DNA of 58,476 nucleotides from an uncultured Oscillospiraceae bacterium (lineage in GTDB: Bacteria > Bacillota > Clostridia > Oscillospirales > Oscillospiraceae). The position numbers and the translations under genes are program-made. Positions 1 to 7,708 of this stretch are shown here, piece by piece; position 1 is the first letter of the stretch; each line of letters begins with the position of its first letter. The stretch lies in contig CAJLCG010000002.1 of the NCBI GenBank assembly GCA_905205085.1, forward strand, positions 1 to 58,476, read 5' to 3'. The notes beneath the pieces were generated by a model. It had not been told where the DNA came from and searched no databases. It saw only the letters and a list, made by a program, of their open reading frames with translations.

Positions 1-45
1 GCTGCATTTGCAGCGCCGCGGAATGGTTTTTGTGGGTTCTTCCGA

Positions 46-75
46 TTGTGAGAACAGGGTGAACTGTGGTATAGT
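46..75 (+). promoter_or_regulatory. Promoter of TAXI receptor gene
   Basis: TTGTGA (46-51), an 18-base spacer and TATAGT (70-75) form a plausible sigma-A promoter about 57 bases before the ATG at 132. It supports transcription starting downstream of 80 and therefore the 132 start rather than the longer open frame that begins near base 8. Confidence 0.55.
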
Positions 76-131
76 AATGCGGAAAAGAAGAGAGAGCCCT
101 ATGGAAGTGGATGAAAAAACGGGAGGACAAC

Positions 132-1108
132 ATGGCAGACAAAGGCATGTGGAGAAAGACACTGCTGATGGGAGCGGCGCTGTGCCTTTTGCTCACAGGC
201 TGCGGCGGGGGCGGAAATGGCTCGGGCTGACCGTGCTGACCATTGGTACCGCAGACAGCGGCGGAACCATGTACACAGTGGGCAGCGCGCTGGCCCAGGC
301 CATTACCAACGGAGATAGCTCCATCAAAGTAAACATCGGAGCATCCACCGGTTCTGCCATGAATGTGCGGGGACTGGTGGAGGGTGAAATCGACCTGGGC
401 TTGGTATCCGGTGATGTGGCGTATGCCGCTTATTATGGGGAGGATGTCTTTTCCCAGCCCATGGAGAGTCTGCGGGCGGTGGCGGCCATCTATGTCAGTA
501 CCTCCAACTGGCTGGCACCCCAGTCGGTGGGAGCGGAATATGTCCATGACCTGGTAGGGAAACGAATCGGGGTTGGCCCCCAGGAATCTACCTCGGAATT
601 GTCTGCCCGGACGGCGGTAACCGTGCTGGGCCTGGACCAGGGTGGGACCCAGCTGGTCAACTGCGGGTTGGGCGACGGAGCCCGCATGGTGGAGCAGGGA
701 GAGCTGGATGCCATCCATGGATTCTCCGGCGCGCCGGTGGGCGGACTGACGGAGCTGGCACAAAACCAGCCCTGCAGGCTGCTGAAATACACCCAGGAGG
801 AGCTGGAGGCCATTTTGGCCGAGAACCGGTCGTATTATCCCGTGACCATTCCTGCCGGAACCTATACAGGGCAGGAAGAGGATGTGGAGACCTTTGGGGT
901 CAAGTGCCTGCTGTGCGTGGATGCCTCTATGCCCCAGAGTCAGGTTTATCAGATCACCCAGGAAATCTGGGCGGCCACCGAGAAGCTGACCCTTGAGCAT
1001 CCCGCCCTGGCTGAGATGGCAGACAGAGAATTTGTCTGCCGGGATCTGCCCATCCCCCTGCACCCGGGGGCGTGGGAGTTCTATGAGGATCAGGGTGTAT
1101 TGGAATAA
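132..1108 (+). CDS. TAXI family TRAP transporter solute receptor, apparent frameshift
   Basis: The protein resembles periplasmic/lipoprotein receptors of TAXI-type TRAP transporters, which bind small carboxylates and pass them to a fused DctQM permease; no permease lies next to it here. The mature part carries the family start LTIGTADSGGTMY, followed by the substrate-binding domain to the stop at 1108. The ATG at 132 has a GGGAGGAC ribosome site and encodes a classic lipoprotein signal (MADKGMWRKTLLMG, then hydrophobic residues and the lipobox LLTGC). That frame ends at a TGA at 228-230, whereas the mature domain is open in the frame one base earlier. One missing base between about 198 and 228, most simply in the G-run 207-211, would restore a single reading frame. 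It is either a real inactivating or phase-variable change or a sequencing error. Family call is good; state of the gene is uncertain. Confidence 0.75.
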
Positions 1109-1114
1109 AAAATT

Positions 1115-1152
1115 GTGCCCGGGAGAGTACTCCCGGGCACATCGTTTTGCAC
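1115..1152. terminator. Bidirectional terminator between TAXI and LacI genes
   Basis: An 11-bp perfect stem (GTGCCCGGGAG / CTCCCGGGCAC, loop AGTA, 1115-1140) lies between the converging TAXI and LacI genes. T-runs follow on both strands: ATTTTTTT at 1153 on plus (slightly distant) and TTTTTT reading minus just beyond 1115. Confidence 0.8.
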
Positions 1153-2168
1153 TATTTTTTTGCCTTGGCCACGCTGCGTCGATCCACAAACACGCAGGGA
1201 ACCACTGTTTTGAAGGGATACTGTGCGCCGGAGCGGCTCAGATCCATAGCGGTCATAGCCGCCACCGCCAGCTCGTGCTGTAACACCCGCACGGAGGAGA
1301 GAGGCGGTGTGGCATTTTGAGACAGAGGTGTGTCGTTGAAGGCGATGAGGCTGATCTGTTCCGGAATGGCCCAGCCCGCCTCATCCAGCGCCCGCAATAC
1401 TCCCTGAACCATGGCGTCGGAGGAGATAAACAGGGCGGTGGGGGCCTGGTCCCACTCCTTGATGGCCCGGCTGAGGGCCTGATAGGCGGAGGGAGAATTC
1501 ATCTCACAGTCCAGCACCCACTCCGGACGGTAGAGCCCCTTGTCCTGCAAGCTGTTTCGGAAGTAGTACAGCCGGGCGTCCAGCTTCAGATCGTGGGTCT
1601 CCTGCAGGGTGAAATGGCTGCCGATGAAGCCGATTTTTACATGGCCCGCATCCAGCAGATGGTTGAGAGCCTGGCGCACACCCAGGTGGAAGTTGGGCAC
1701 CGCGGAGAAAAATTGCTCATCATCAGGGGAGGAGTCCACAAAGACTATGTGGCGGCTCAGTTTCTGGAAGCTGCGGATTTCCTGCCAGGTGAAGCTGCCA
1801 ATGGCAAAGATGCCGTCCAGCCCTCCCTCGCCCTGCATGGCAAAGTTGCCCTGCTGGTCCCGGAACAGGGGCGTGGTTTCCACACCCCGGGAGAAGCAAA
1901 CCTGCTCCAGGGCGTTTTTCATGTACAGATAATAGGGGTCCTGCATCACTTGCTCGCTCTCAAACATTTGAGCGATGCCCATTTTCAGGGTCCGGTCCCC
2001 CTCGCTTTTCCGGCTGCGCACCGGAACATAACCCAGTGCCTGGGCCGCTTCCAGGATCTTCTGCTGGGTTTGAGAGGTGACGCTGATACTCTCATCCTGA
2101 TTGAGTACCCGGGAGATGGTAGATACCGAAATCCCGGTGGCAGCGGCGATATCTTTTAAGGTTGCCAT
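1152..2168 (-). CDS. LacI/GalR family transcriptional regulator
   Basis: A 338-residue sugar-responsive repressor. Residues 1-50 (MATLKDIAAATGISVSTISR onward) are the canonical LacI helix-turn-helix and hinge region, ending with ALGYVP. The remainder is a periplasmic-binding-protein-like ligand domain with the typical stretch GHVKIGFIGS, ALFISSDAMVQGVLRAL and ISLIAFNDTPLS. It most resembles the GalR/MsmR-like subgroup that controls galactoside or oligosaccharide genes, but no sugar genes lie directly beside it, so its target is not evident. The start at 2168 is chosen over an upstream ATG because GGAGGGTG precedes it and because the HTH begins there. Its promoter lies at 2194-2222. It is downstream of cysK on the same strand but has its own promoter. 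Confidence 0.9.
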   Translation of the reverse strand: MATLKDIAAATGISVSTISRVLNQDESISVTSQTQQKILEAAQALGYVPVRSRKSEGDRTLKMGIAQMFESEQVMQDPYYLYMKNALEQVCFSRGVETTPLFRDQQGNFAMQGEGGLDGIFAIGSFTWQEIRSFQKLSRHIVFVDSSPDDEQFFSAVPNFHLGVRQALNHLLDAGHVKIGFIGSHFTLQETHDLKLDARLYYFRNSLQDKGLYRPEWVLDCEMNSPSAYQALSRAIKEWDQAPTALFISSDAMVQGVLRALDEAGWAIPEQISLIAFNDTPLSQNATPPLSSVRVLQHELAVAAMTAMDLSRSGAQYPFKTVVPCVFVDRRSVAKAKK

Positions 2169-2193
2169 CTGAATCACCCTCCTCTGCATGTAA

Positions 2194-2251
2194 ATTATAC
2201 ACAATTTTTTCTGAAATAACAAGAAAAAATTAGATAAATTTCAGGAAAAAT
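2194..2251 (-). promoter_or_regulatory. LacI-gene promoter with overlapping inverted repeat
   Basis: Minus strand TTGTTA (2222-2217), 17-base spacer, TATAAT (2199-2194). An imperfect inverted repeat with arms AATTTTTCCTGAAAT and ATTTCAGAAAAAATT spans roughly 2202-2251 and covers the -35 box. It could be an autoregulatory operator or the cysK terminator; the sequence does not decide. Confidence 0.55.
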
Positions 2252-2275
2252 TGCGGCAGATCAGAGGGAAATCCA

Positions 2276-3202
2276 TTACTTCTGGGCAAACATGGGGGAG
2301 GAGAAGTAGCGGTCTCCCGAGTCGGGGAGGACGGCTACCACCGTCTTGCCCCGGAACTCCTCCCGGGCACACAGCTGGCGGGCGGCGCACACGGCAGCGC
2401 CGGAGGAGATGCCTACCAGCAGGCCAAACTGTTTGGCCAGCTCCCGGCCGGTCTGGAAGGCCTGCTGGTCGGTGACCCGGACCACCTCGTCCAGTACGGT
2501 CCGGTCCAGGGCAGCGGGGATAAAGTTGGCGCCGATGCCCTGGATCTGGTGGGGGCCAGCCTTTCCGCCGGAGAGCAGGGGGGAGGCGTCAGGCTCCACC
2601 GCTGCCACGTGGAGCGCAGGGTTTTGTTCCTTCAGATAGCGACCGGTACCGGTAACGGTGCCGCCGGTGCCCACGCAGGCCACCAGAGCGTCCACCTGGC
2701 CCTGGGTATCCGCCCAGATCTCCGGGCCGGTGGTACGGTAGTGGGCGGCGGGGTTGGCAGAGTTTTCAAACTGGCCGGCGATGATGCTGCCGGGGATCTC
2801 TTTTGCCAGAGACTCAGCCTTGTCCACAGCCCCCTGCATTCCCTGGGCGCCGGGCGTGAGCACCAGCTGGGCCCCGTAGGCGGCCAGCATGGCCCGGCGC
2901 TCGGCGCTCATGGTGTCGGGCATGGTGAGGATCAGCCGGTAGCCCCGGCTGGCAGCTACACAGGCCAGGCCGATGCCGGTGTTGCCCGAGGTGGGCTCAA
3001 TGATGGTGCCGCCGGGAGCCAGCCGGCCCTGGGCCTCCGCATCCTGGATCATGGACAGAGCGGCCCGGTCCTTGATGCTGCCGCCGGGGTTGAGAAACTC
3101 CAGCTTGACCAGAAGTTTAGCGCCGGTCTGTTCGTTGGCCTCCAGGTGGAACAGGGGAGTACCTCCGATTAACTCCTCTACGGTATGAAAGATCTTGGGC
3201 AT
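2276..3202 (-). CDS. cysK: Cysteine synthase A (O-acetylserine sulfhydrylase)
   Basis: A PLP enzyme of 308 residues that makes L-cysteine from O-acetyl-L-serine and sulfide in the cytoplasm. The PLP lysine is K44 in LNPGGSIKDR. The substrate loop EPTSGNTGIGLA, the phosphate-binding glycine loop CVGTGGTVTGTGRYL and the C-terminal GISSGAA are all present, and the length is normal for CysK. The start is backed by AGGAGGCG. A consensus-like promoter lies just upstream, so it is probably transcribed alone, divergently from the patatin gene. No T-box or CymR site could be recognised. The assignment to CysK rather than cystathionine beta-synthase rests on length (no CBS domain) and the overall motif set. 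Confidence 0.95.
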   Translation of the reverse strand: MPKIFHTVEELIGGTPLFHLEANEQTGAKLLVKLEFLNPGGSIKDRAALSMIQDAEAQGRLAPGGTIIEPTSGNTGIGLACVAASRGYRLILTMPDTMSAERRAMLAAYGAQLVLTPGAQGMQGAVDKAESLAKEIPGSIIAGQFENSANPAAHYRTTGPEIWADTQGQVDALVACVGTGGTVTGTGRYLKEQNPALHVAAVEPDASPLLSGGKAGPHQIQGIGANFIPAALDRTVLDEVVRVTDQQAFQTGRELAKQFGLLVGISSGAAVCAARQLCAREEFRGKTVVAVLPDSGDRYFSSPMFAQK

Positions 3203-3234
3203 ATGGATCGCCTCCTGTGATTTTGTTGTCTCCC

Positions 3235-3264
3235 ATGATACCTCCCCGTTTGGTAGGTTGTCAA
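3235..3264 (-). promoter_or_regulatory. cysK promoter
   Basis: Minus strand TTGACA (3264-3259), 18-base spacer, TATCAT (3240-3235), close to the sigma-A consensus and about 32 bases upstream of the cysK start. Confidence 0.75.
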
Positions 3265-3272
3265 TGTGCCAT

Positions 3273-3301
3273 TTGCAAAGGTGGATGGAAGAGGGTATAA
3301 T
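3273..3301 (+). promoter_or_regulatory. Promoter of patatin operon
   Basis: TTGCAA (3273-3278), 17-base spacer, perfect TATAAT (3296-3301), 65 bases before the patatin start; divergent to the cysK promoter with only 8 bases between the two -35 boxes. Confidence 0.75.
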
Positions 3302-3366
3302 AGAACCCGTAGAATCATCCTGCGTGGCTGATTCAAGGCGTTTTGTTCCGGAAAGGAGTTAAGACC

Positions 3367-4218
3367 ATGAAAACTGGTTTGGTACTGGAGGGGGGCGCTC
3401 TGCGCACCATTTATTCCACCGGTGTGATGGATGCTATGCTCTCCAAGGACCTGATGGTGGACTATGTGATCGGTGTGTCGGCGGGGATCGCCTACGGTGT
3501 GAGCTATGTCTCCAAGCAGCCTCAGCGCAACCTGGAGATCCTGACCCGGTTTGTGAATGACCGGCGATATATGGGACTGAAAAATCTGGTGGATAAGCAT
3601 AACCGCAGTTACTTCGGCCTGGAGTTCTCTTACGAGACCATCCCCAATGAGCTGGTCCCCTTTGACTACGATACCTTCGCCGCGTTTCCCGGAAATGTGG
3701 AGGCGGTGGTGACCAATCTGGACACCGGCAAGGCGGAATATATGGAAGTGCCCCGGCGGGATGAGAAGTTCCTGCTTCTTCAGGCCACCTGTGCTCTGCC
3801 CCTGATGTTCCCCATTTATCATCTGGATGGGAAACCTTATCTGGACGGCGGAGCGTCGGATGCCATTCCCTTCCGCCGAGCCTTTGATCAGGGATGTGAC
3901 CGGGCCATCGTGATCCTGACCAAGCCCCGGAACTTTGTGCGCAAGGCGGAGAAGCTCCAGCCCCTGATCGAGCGGAAATACCGCCAGTACCCCAACTTCT
4001 GCCAGACGATGCGGGAGCGGGCGGAGAAGTACAATGCGGATAAAGAGGAGCTTTTTGAGCTGGAGCGTCAGGGCAAGGTGCTGATCTTTGCCCCCGACTC
4101 CCTCCACGGAGTGGGCCGCATCGAGCACAATGTGGAGAAGCTGCGCCTGTTGTGGGGCGAGGGCTATCAGCACGGCGTGGAGCGGATGGAGGAGCTGGAG
4201 TCCTTCCTGGGCCGCTGA
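3367..4218 (+). CDS. Patatin-like phospholipase, YjjU type
   Basis: A 283-residue patatin-fold serine hydrolase, expected to hydrolyse acyl esters of lipids at the inner face of the membrane. The oxyanion loop is GGALRT (residues 9-14), the nucleophile is S38 in GVSAG, and the catalytic Asp is D160 in YLDGGASDAIP, giving the Ser-Asp dyad. It resembles the E. coli YjjU group. The ATG at 3367 follows AAAGGAG; an earlier in-frame ATG has no ribosome site. It heads an operon with the DUF3842 gene 23 bases downstream and the aldo/keto reductase after that. Substrate cannot be read from the sequence. Confidence 0.88.
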   Translation: MKTGLVLEGGALRTIYSTGVMDAMLSKDLMVDYVIGVSAGIAYGVSYVSKQPQRNLEILTRFVNDRRYMGLKNLVDKHNRSYFGLEFSYETIPNELVPFDYDTFAAFPGNVEAVVTNLDTGKAEYMEVPRRDEKFLLLQATCALPLMFPIYHLDGKPYLDGGASDAIPFRRAFDQGCDRAIVILTKPRNFVRKAEKLQPLIERKYRQYPNFCQTMRERAEKYNADKEELFELERQGKVLIFAPDSLHGVGRIEHNVEKLRLLWGEGYQHGVERMEELESFLGR

Positions 4219-4241
4219 GAGAGAATACGCAAGGAGAGAGT

Positions 4242-4664
4242 ATGAAGAAAATCGTGATCATTGACGGTCAGGGAGGCCGTCTTGGAAAGTTGCTGGTGGA
4301 GGAGACCCGGGCCCGGATGCCTCAGGCCCATATTCTGGTCATCGGCACCAACGGAGTGGCCACCTCCACCATGCAGAAGGCGGGAGCAGATCAGGCGGCT
4401 ACCGGAGAGAACCCGGTGGTGCGGGGTGTGCAGGACGCGGACGCGGTGCTGGGCCCCATGGGAATCGTGGTTTCCGATGCCATTTTGGGTGAGGTCACGC
4501 CTGTCATGGCCCAGGCAGTGGGAAGCTGCCGGGCCAAGAAGTTTTTGGTGCCCATGAACAGCTGCGGTGTGTGGGTGGCCGGCACCCAGGAGATGGGACT
4601 GGCAGGCTATGTGAAGCTGGCGGTGGAAGAGGCCGCCCGCTATTTGGAAGAGGAGGACGCTTGA
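4242..4664 (+). CDS. DUF3842 family protein
   Basis: A 140-residue protein matching the DUF3842 family of Clostridia, function unknown. It starts MKKIVIIDGQGGRLGKLL, a nucleotide-binding-like beta-strand and glycine loop, and contains IVVSDAILGEVTPVMAQAV and FLVPMNSCGVWVAG, both typical of the family. The protein is small, soluble and of alpha/beta character. AAGGAGAG precedes the ATG at 4242. Its TGA overlaps the ATG of the next gene (TGATG), so translation of the aldo/keto reductase is probably coupled to it; the pairing suggests a redox or cofactor-related role, which is only an inference. Confidence 0.85.
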   Translation: MKKIVIIDGQGGRLGKLLVEETRARMPQAHILVIGTNGVATSTMQKAGADQAATGENPVVRGVQDADAVLGPMGIVVSDAILGEVTPVMAQAVGSCRAKKFLVPMNSCGVWVAGTQEMGLAGYVKLAVEEAARYLEEEDA

Positions 4665-5800
4665 TGGACTACCGCATGGAAAAGCCGGGGATGGAGCTGC
4701 GGCCCTCCCTGCTGGGCTACGGCTGTATGCGCTTTCCCCGAAAGAAGGACCGAACGGTGGATGAGGAGAAGGTGGCTCAGCTGATTCACCGGGCCATGGA
4801 GGCCGGGGTCACCTACTACGACACCGCCTGGTTCTACCACGATGGGGAGAGTGAACCCGTTTTGGGCCGCATCCTCTCCCAGTATCCCCGAGAGAGCTAT
4901 TATCTGGCAACCAAGATGCCCTGTGCGATCATTGAAAGCCTGGAGCAGGCCAAGGACATCTTTGCCAAGCAGATGGAGCGGCTCCAGATGGACCACTTCG
5001 ACTTTTATCTCCTCCACAGCCTCAGCGGCCGCAGCTGGAAAAAGATGCTGGAGCTGGGAGTAGTGGACTTTTTGGAGCAGTGCCACCGGGGGGGAAAATT
5101 CCGCTGGTTTGGCTTCTCCTTCCACGATGAGTATGAAGCCTTCGAGGAGATTCTCCGGGCCCGGAACTGGGACTTCTGCCAAATCCAGCTCAACTACATG
5201 GACCGGGATATCCAGGCCGGCCTGCGGGGCCATGACCTGGCCCTGGAGCTGGGGGTCCCTCTGGTCATTATGGAGCCGGTGAAGGGCGGCCTGCTGGCTC
5301 AGCCTCCTGAGGAAGTGTTGGAGCCCCTGCGGGCCCTGGACCCCAACGCTACGCCCTCTTCCTGGGCTATGCGCTGGGTGGGCAGCCTGCCTGGGGTCAA
5401 GGTGGTGCTCAGCGGCATGAGCAGCATGGAACAGCTGGAGGACAACCTGAGTACCTTCAGTAGCTTCCGACCCCTCTCGGATCAGGAACGGGCAGCGGTG
5501 GATGAGACCGCCCACCGATTGGCACAGCGGGTGAAAAACGGATGTACCGGCTGCCGGTACTGTATGCCCTGCCCGGCAGGGGTGGACATCCCCAAGAGCT
5601 TCCGGATCTGGAACCGCATGGAGATGTACCAGAATTACCCCGTGACCCGGTACAGCTGGAGGGAGATGCCCGCTGAGGCGCGGCCCGATCAGTGCTATCG
5701 CTGCGGCCGGTGTGAGCGGCTGTGTCCCCAGCACCTGCCTATCCGAGCCCAACTGGCCCAGGCCCAGGAGGAGATCACCGCATTTGTGGAGAAGCGCTGA
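4664..5800 (+). CDS. Aldo/keto reductase with C-terminal 2x[4Fe-4S] domain
   Basis: A 378-residue aldo/keto reductase of the ferredoxin-tailed type found in anaerobes. The TIM-barrel part holds the tetrad elements: Asp in YYDTAWFYHDG with the Tyr shortly after, Lys in LATKMP and His in YLLHSLSG. The C-terminal 90 residues carry two cysteine clusters, CTGCRYCMPCP and CYRCGRCERLCP, suited to two iron-sulfur clusters, so electrons may come from ferredoxin as well as NAD(P)H. The start at 4664 overlaps the previous stop by one base and the frame has no better candidate. Last gene of the patatin operon, followed by a terminator. The substrate is unknown. Confidence 0.9.
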   Translation: MDYRMEKPGMELRPSLLGYGCMRFPRKKDRTVDEEKVAQLIHRAMEAGVTYYDTAWFYHDGESEPVLGRILSQYPRESYYLATKMPCAIIESLEQAKDIFAKQMERLQMDHFDFYLLHSLSGRSWKKMLELGVVDFLEQCHRGGKFRWFGFSFHDEYEAFEEILRARNWDFCQIQLNYMDRDIQAGLRGHDLALELGVPLVIMEPVKGGLLAQPPEEVLEPLRALDPNATPSSWAMRWVGSLPGVKVVLSGMSSMEQLEDNLSTFSSFRPLSDQERAAVDETAHRLAQRVKNGCTGCRYCMPCPAGVDIPKSFRIWNRMEMYQNYPVTRYSWREMPAEARPDQCYRCGRCERLCPQHLPIRAQLAQAQEEITAFVEKR

Positions 5801-5897
5801 GCAGATAAAAAGTGCTGCGCGACAAGGAAAAAACTTTACATAGAAATAGACGATATTTTATTTCTATATACAAAAATCGACAATAAAAATCAAAGAA

Positions 5898-5945
5898 AAG
5901 ACGGACTGTTAAGCTTAAAACTTAACAATCCGTCTTCCGTTTTTT
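5898..5945. terminator. Terminator between converging genes
   Basis: Arms AAGACGGACTGTTAAG and CTTAACAATCCGTCTT (5898-5936, one mismatch) followed on plus by CCGTTTTTT. An A-rich flank on the left makes it usable from the minus strand as well, where the kinase gene ends at 5944. Confidence 0.8.
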
Positions 5946-6987
5946 AACCTTGCAGAACCACGTCACAGCACTCGCGAATGGGAAATGTATGGAAATAAGC
6001 GTCTTCCAAAGGAATCCACAGCTTTTCAAATCGCTCCAGCCCATCGGCCCCGTTTCGGTTCAGCAAACGGGCGCGGCGGGTGGACCAGGGGACCTCCAGG
6101 AAGCACTTCACATGGTAGTAGGACTCCAGATCAGGCCGCAGGGAATAGACTCCCTCCACCACCGCCAGAGGAGTGGGCGGGACGACGAGCTCTGGTCCTA
6201 AGGTGCCCGATTGACAGCGGTAGGGGCGATAGCGGACGGTCTTGCCCCGGGAGAGGGGGGAGAGCACTTCGGTAAAAAAGCGCTCCGCATCCACGTTGCC
6301 TCCCGGCTCAGCCAGCCGCTGCGCAGTTTTGCGCTCTGGGGGCAGATAGAAATCGTCCATATGGAACAGGGGGCATTGGTAGAGGCGGGAGAGAAAGCCG
6401 CCCAGGGTGGTCTTCCCCGTGGCGCAGGGGCCATCCAGCGCCACCAGAGTCTGGGGATGGGTGCGGCGGTGGCGGTCGATGGCGGAGAGCAGCGGCAGCA
6501 GCCGGGCCAGGTCCTGCTCCACCACCCGGTAAGCGGGGGCATAGGCCCGGCGGTAGCGGTCGCTGTGGTGTACCGCCGGCATCCCGGCCTTGCGGTAGTC
6601 CTCCAGCGCCTGGTCCACGTCTTCCCGGGGGAAGGGCAGGTTGTAGAGCAGCTTCAGGCCCTCCTCCAGCCCTTGACGGTCCGGCGTGACTGTCTGAGCG
6701 GTGTGAAGAAAGAGGGCGGCCAGGGTGGCGGGTTCCAGTCCCTGCCCCTTGCAGGCCGCCAGAGACAGGCGGCAAAGGCCGTTTCCCAGCGGTTCTGTGA
6801 GGGGCGCATCAGCGTCCCCTTCCACGTTGGCCCACTCCGCGTCCAGCCGTTCCAGAACGGCCTTTGGGTCCAGGACCAGATGGCCGGGGCCCATGCAGCT
6901 CTGATAGAGAAATTTGATGGCGTCCTGGAGCTCCAGCTCCGGGTGGTTTTTGGCGTGCTGTTCCAGCAGAGGGGCCAGTGGGTTCAT
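5944..6987 (-). CDS. P-loop kinase (uridine kinase-like) with N-terminal helical domain
   Basis: A 347-residue protein with two parts. Residues about 1-175 are a mostly helical domain (AIKFLYQSCMGPGHLV, AGMPAVHHSDRYRRAYAPAYRVV) that I do not recognise functionally. Residues about 180-347 are a uridine/pantothenate kinase-like fold with Walker A GPCATGKTT (186-194), the substrate Asp pair MDDFYLPPE, VVEGVYSL, and a lid segment WSTRRARLLNRNG. This points to phosphorylation of a small molecule in the cytoplasm. CAGGAG precedes the ATG at 6987. The gene follows the ECF S-component gene by 4 bases on the same strand, so the kinase may trap whatever that transporter imports. The substrate is not known; a vitamin or nucleoside is possible. 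Confidence 0.8.
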   Translation of the reverse strand: MNPLAPLLEQHAKNHPELELQDAIKFLYQSCMGPGHLVLDPKAVLERLDAEWANVEGDADAPLTEPLGNGLCRLSLAACKGQGLEPATLAALFLHTAQTVTPDRQGLEEGLKLLYNLPFPREDVDQALEDYRKAGMPAVHHSDRYRRAYAPAYRVVEQDLARLLPLLSAIDRHRRTHPQTLVALDGPCATGKTTLGGFLSRLYQCPLFHMDDFYLPPERKTAQRLAEPGGNVDAERFFTEVLSPLSRGKTVRYRPYRCQSGTLGPELVVPPTPLAVVEGVYSLRPDLESYYHVKCFLEVPWSTRRARLLNRNGADGLERFEKLWIPLEDAYFHTFPIRECCDVVLQG

Positions 6988-6991
6988 GGAA

Positions 6992-7546
6992 TCACTCCTG
7001 AGGGATAAGATTGGCTTTGTCCAGAGCGCGGACAATGGCGGGCAGAGCTACAAGCTGCAGAATAATGCCGGGGATGGCGTTGGTAAAGGCGCCTGCCACA
7101 AAAGCGGCAACGGTGAAGGCGCTGCCGGTGGAGGTGAGCAGAATGACCTCTACAATGCCCCATACGATCCGGCCGCCGATCATAGCCGCCACCAGAGAGG
7201 TGTAAGTGCCCACCCAGGAGTGGGGCAGACGGCGGTAGAGCAGACCGGCAAGGAGACCATAGGCGGCCAGCTCAAAGGCCATGGCCAGGGCAGTGGGGAA
7301 CATGGGAGGGAAGCCGCCGGTGAGAACCGAGCGCATCAGGGGAGCAATAAAGCCCACCAGAGCGCCCCAGGGGCCGCCGCAGAGAAAGCCGCACAGCAGC
7401 ACCGGCAGGTGCATGGGCAGCAGCATGGAGCCGATCTGGGGGATGTTTCCCGTGAAGAAGGGGAGCACATAGGCCAAAGCCAGCATAAGGGCGGCCAGGA
7501 CCAGGCGCTTGATGCGCAGACGAGAAGAGGTTGCAGTTGCGTGCAT
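6992..7546 (-). CDS. ECF transporter S component
   Basis: A 184-residue integral membrane protein of about five to six helices (LVLAALMLALAYVLPFF, MLLPMHLPVLLCGFLCG, GALVGFIAPLMRSVL, ALAMAFELAAYGLLAG and others), matching substrate-binding S components of energy-coupling-factor vitamin transporters. The S subunit binds the vitamin and needs EcfT and two ATPases encoded elsewhere. AAAGGAG lies 9 bases before the ATG at 7546; the longer open frame upstream runs through the leader hairpin and is rejected. The substrate (pantothenate, pyridoxine-like or another) cannot be assigned. The structured leader and the adjoining kinase gene make this a regulated uptake-and-trap pair. Confidence 0.82.
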   Translation of the reverse strand: MHATATSSRLRIKRLVLAALMLALAYVLPFFTGNIPQIGSMLLPMHLPVLLCGFLCGGPWGALVGFIAPLMRSVLTGGFPPMFPTALAMAFELAAYGLLAGLLYRRLPHSWVGTYTSLVAAMIGGRIVWGIVEVILLTSTGSAFTVAAFVAGAFTNAIPGIILQLVALPAIVRALDKANLIPQE

Positions 7547-7564
7547 GAACAAAACTCCTTTACA

Positions 7565-7619
7565 AAAAATACCGCAAAGGCGGCCTCGCCCTTCGGGGCG
7601 GAACATACCTTCGCGGTAT
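7565..7619 (-). terminator. Leader terminator/attenuator before the ECF gene
   Basis: On the minus strand a 12-bp stem (ATACCGCGAAGG / CCTTTGCGGTAT, one G-U) encloses an inner GCCC-CGAA-GGGC hairpin and is followed directly by TTTTTT. It sits only 19 bases before the ECF start codon, after a promoter at 7679-7708, which is the layout of a transcriptional attenuator. It could alternatively be the terminator of the upstream GTPase gene. Confidence 0.7.
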
Positions 7620-7674
7620 TGATTGCAGGAAAATGCGGGGACAAAACAGGTGCCGGCTTCTGCCAGGCGATTAT

Positions 7675-7708
7675 TGGTATGATACCATAAAAGCACATGC
7701 GCCGTCAA
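7675..7708 (-). promoter_or_regulatory. Promoter and palindromic operator of the ECF-kinase operon
   Basis: Minus strand TTGACG (7708-7703), 18-base spacer, TATCAT (7684-7679); the -35 box contains the stop codon of the upstream GTPase gene. A perfect 13-base palindrome TGGTATCATACCA (7687-7675) covers the -10 box and looks like a repressor site. The transcript would start near 7672 and carry about 50 bases before the hairpin at 7619. Confidence 0.6.
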
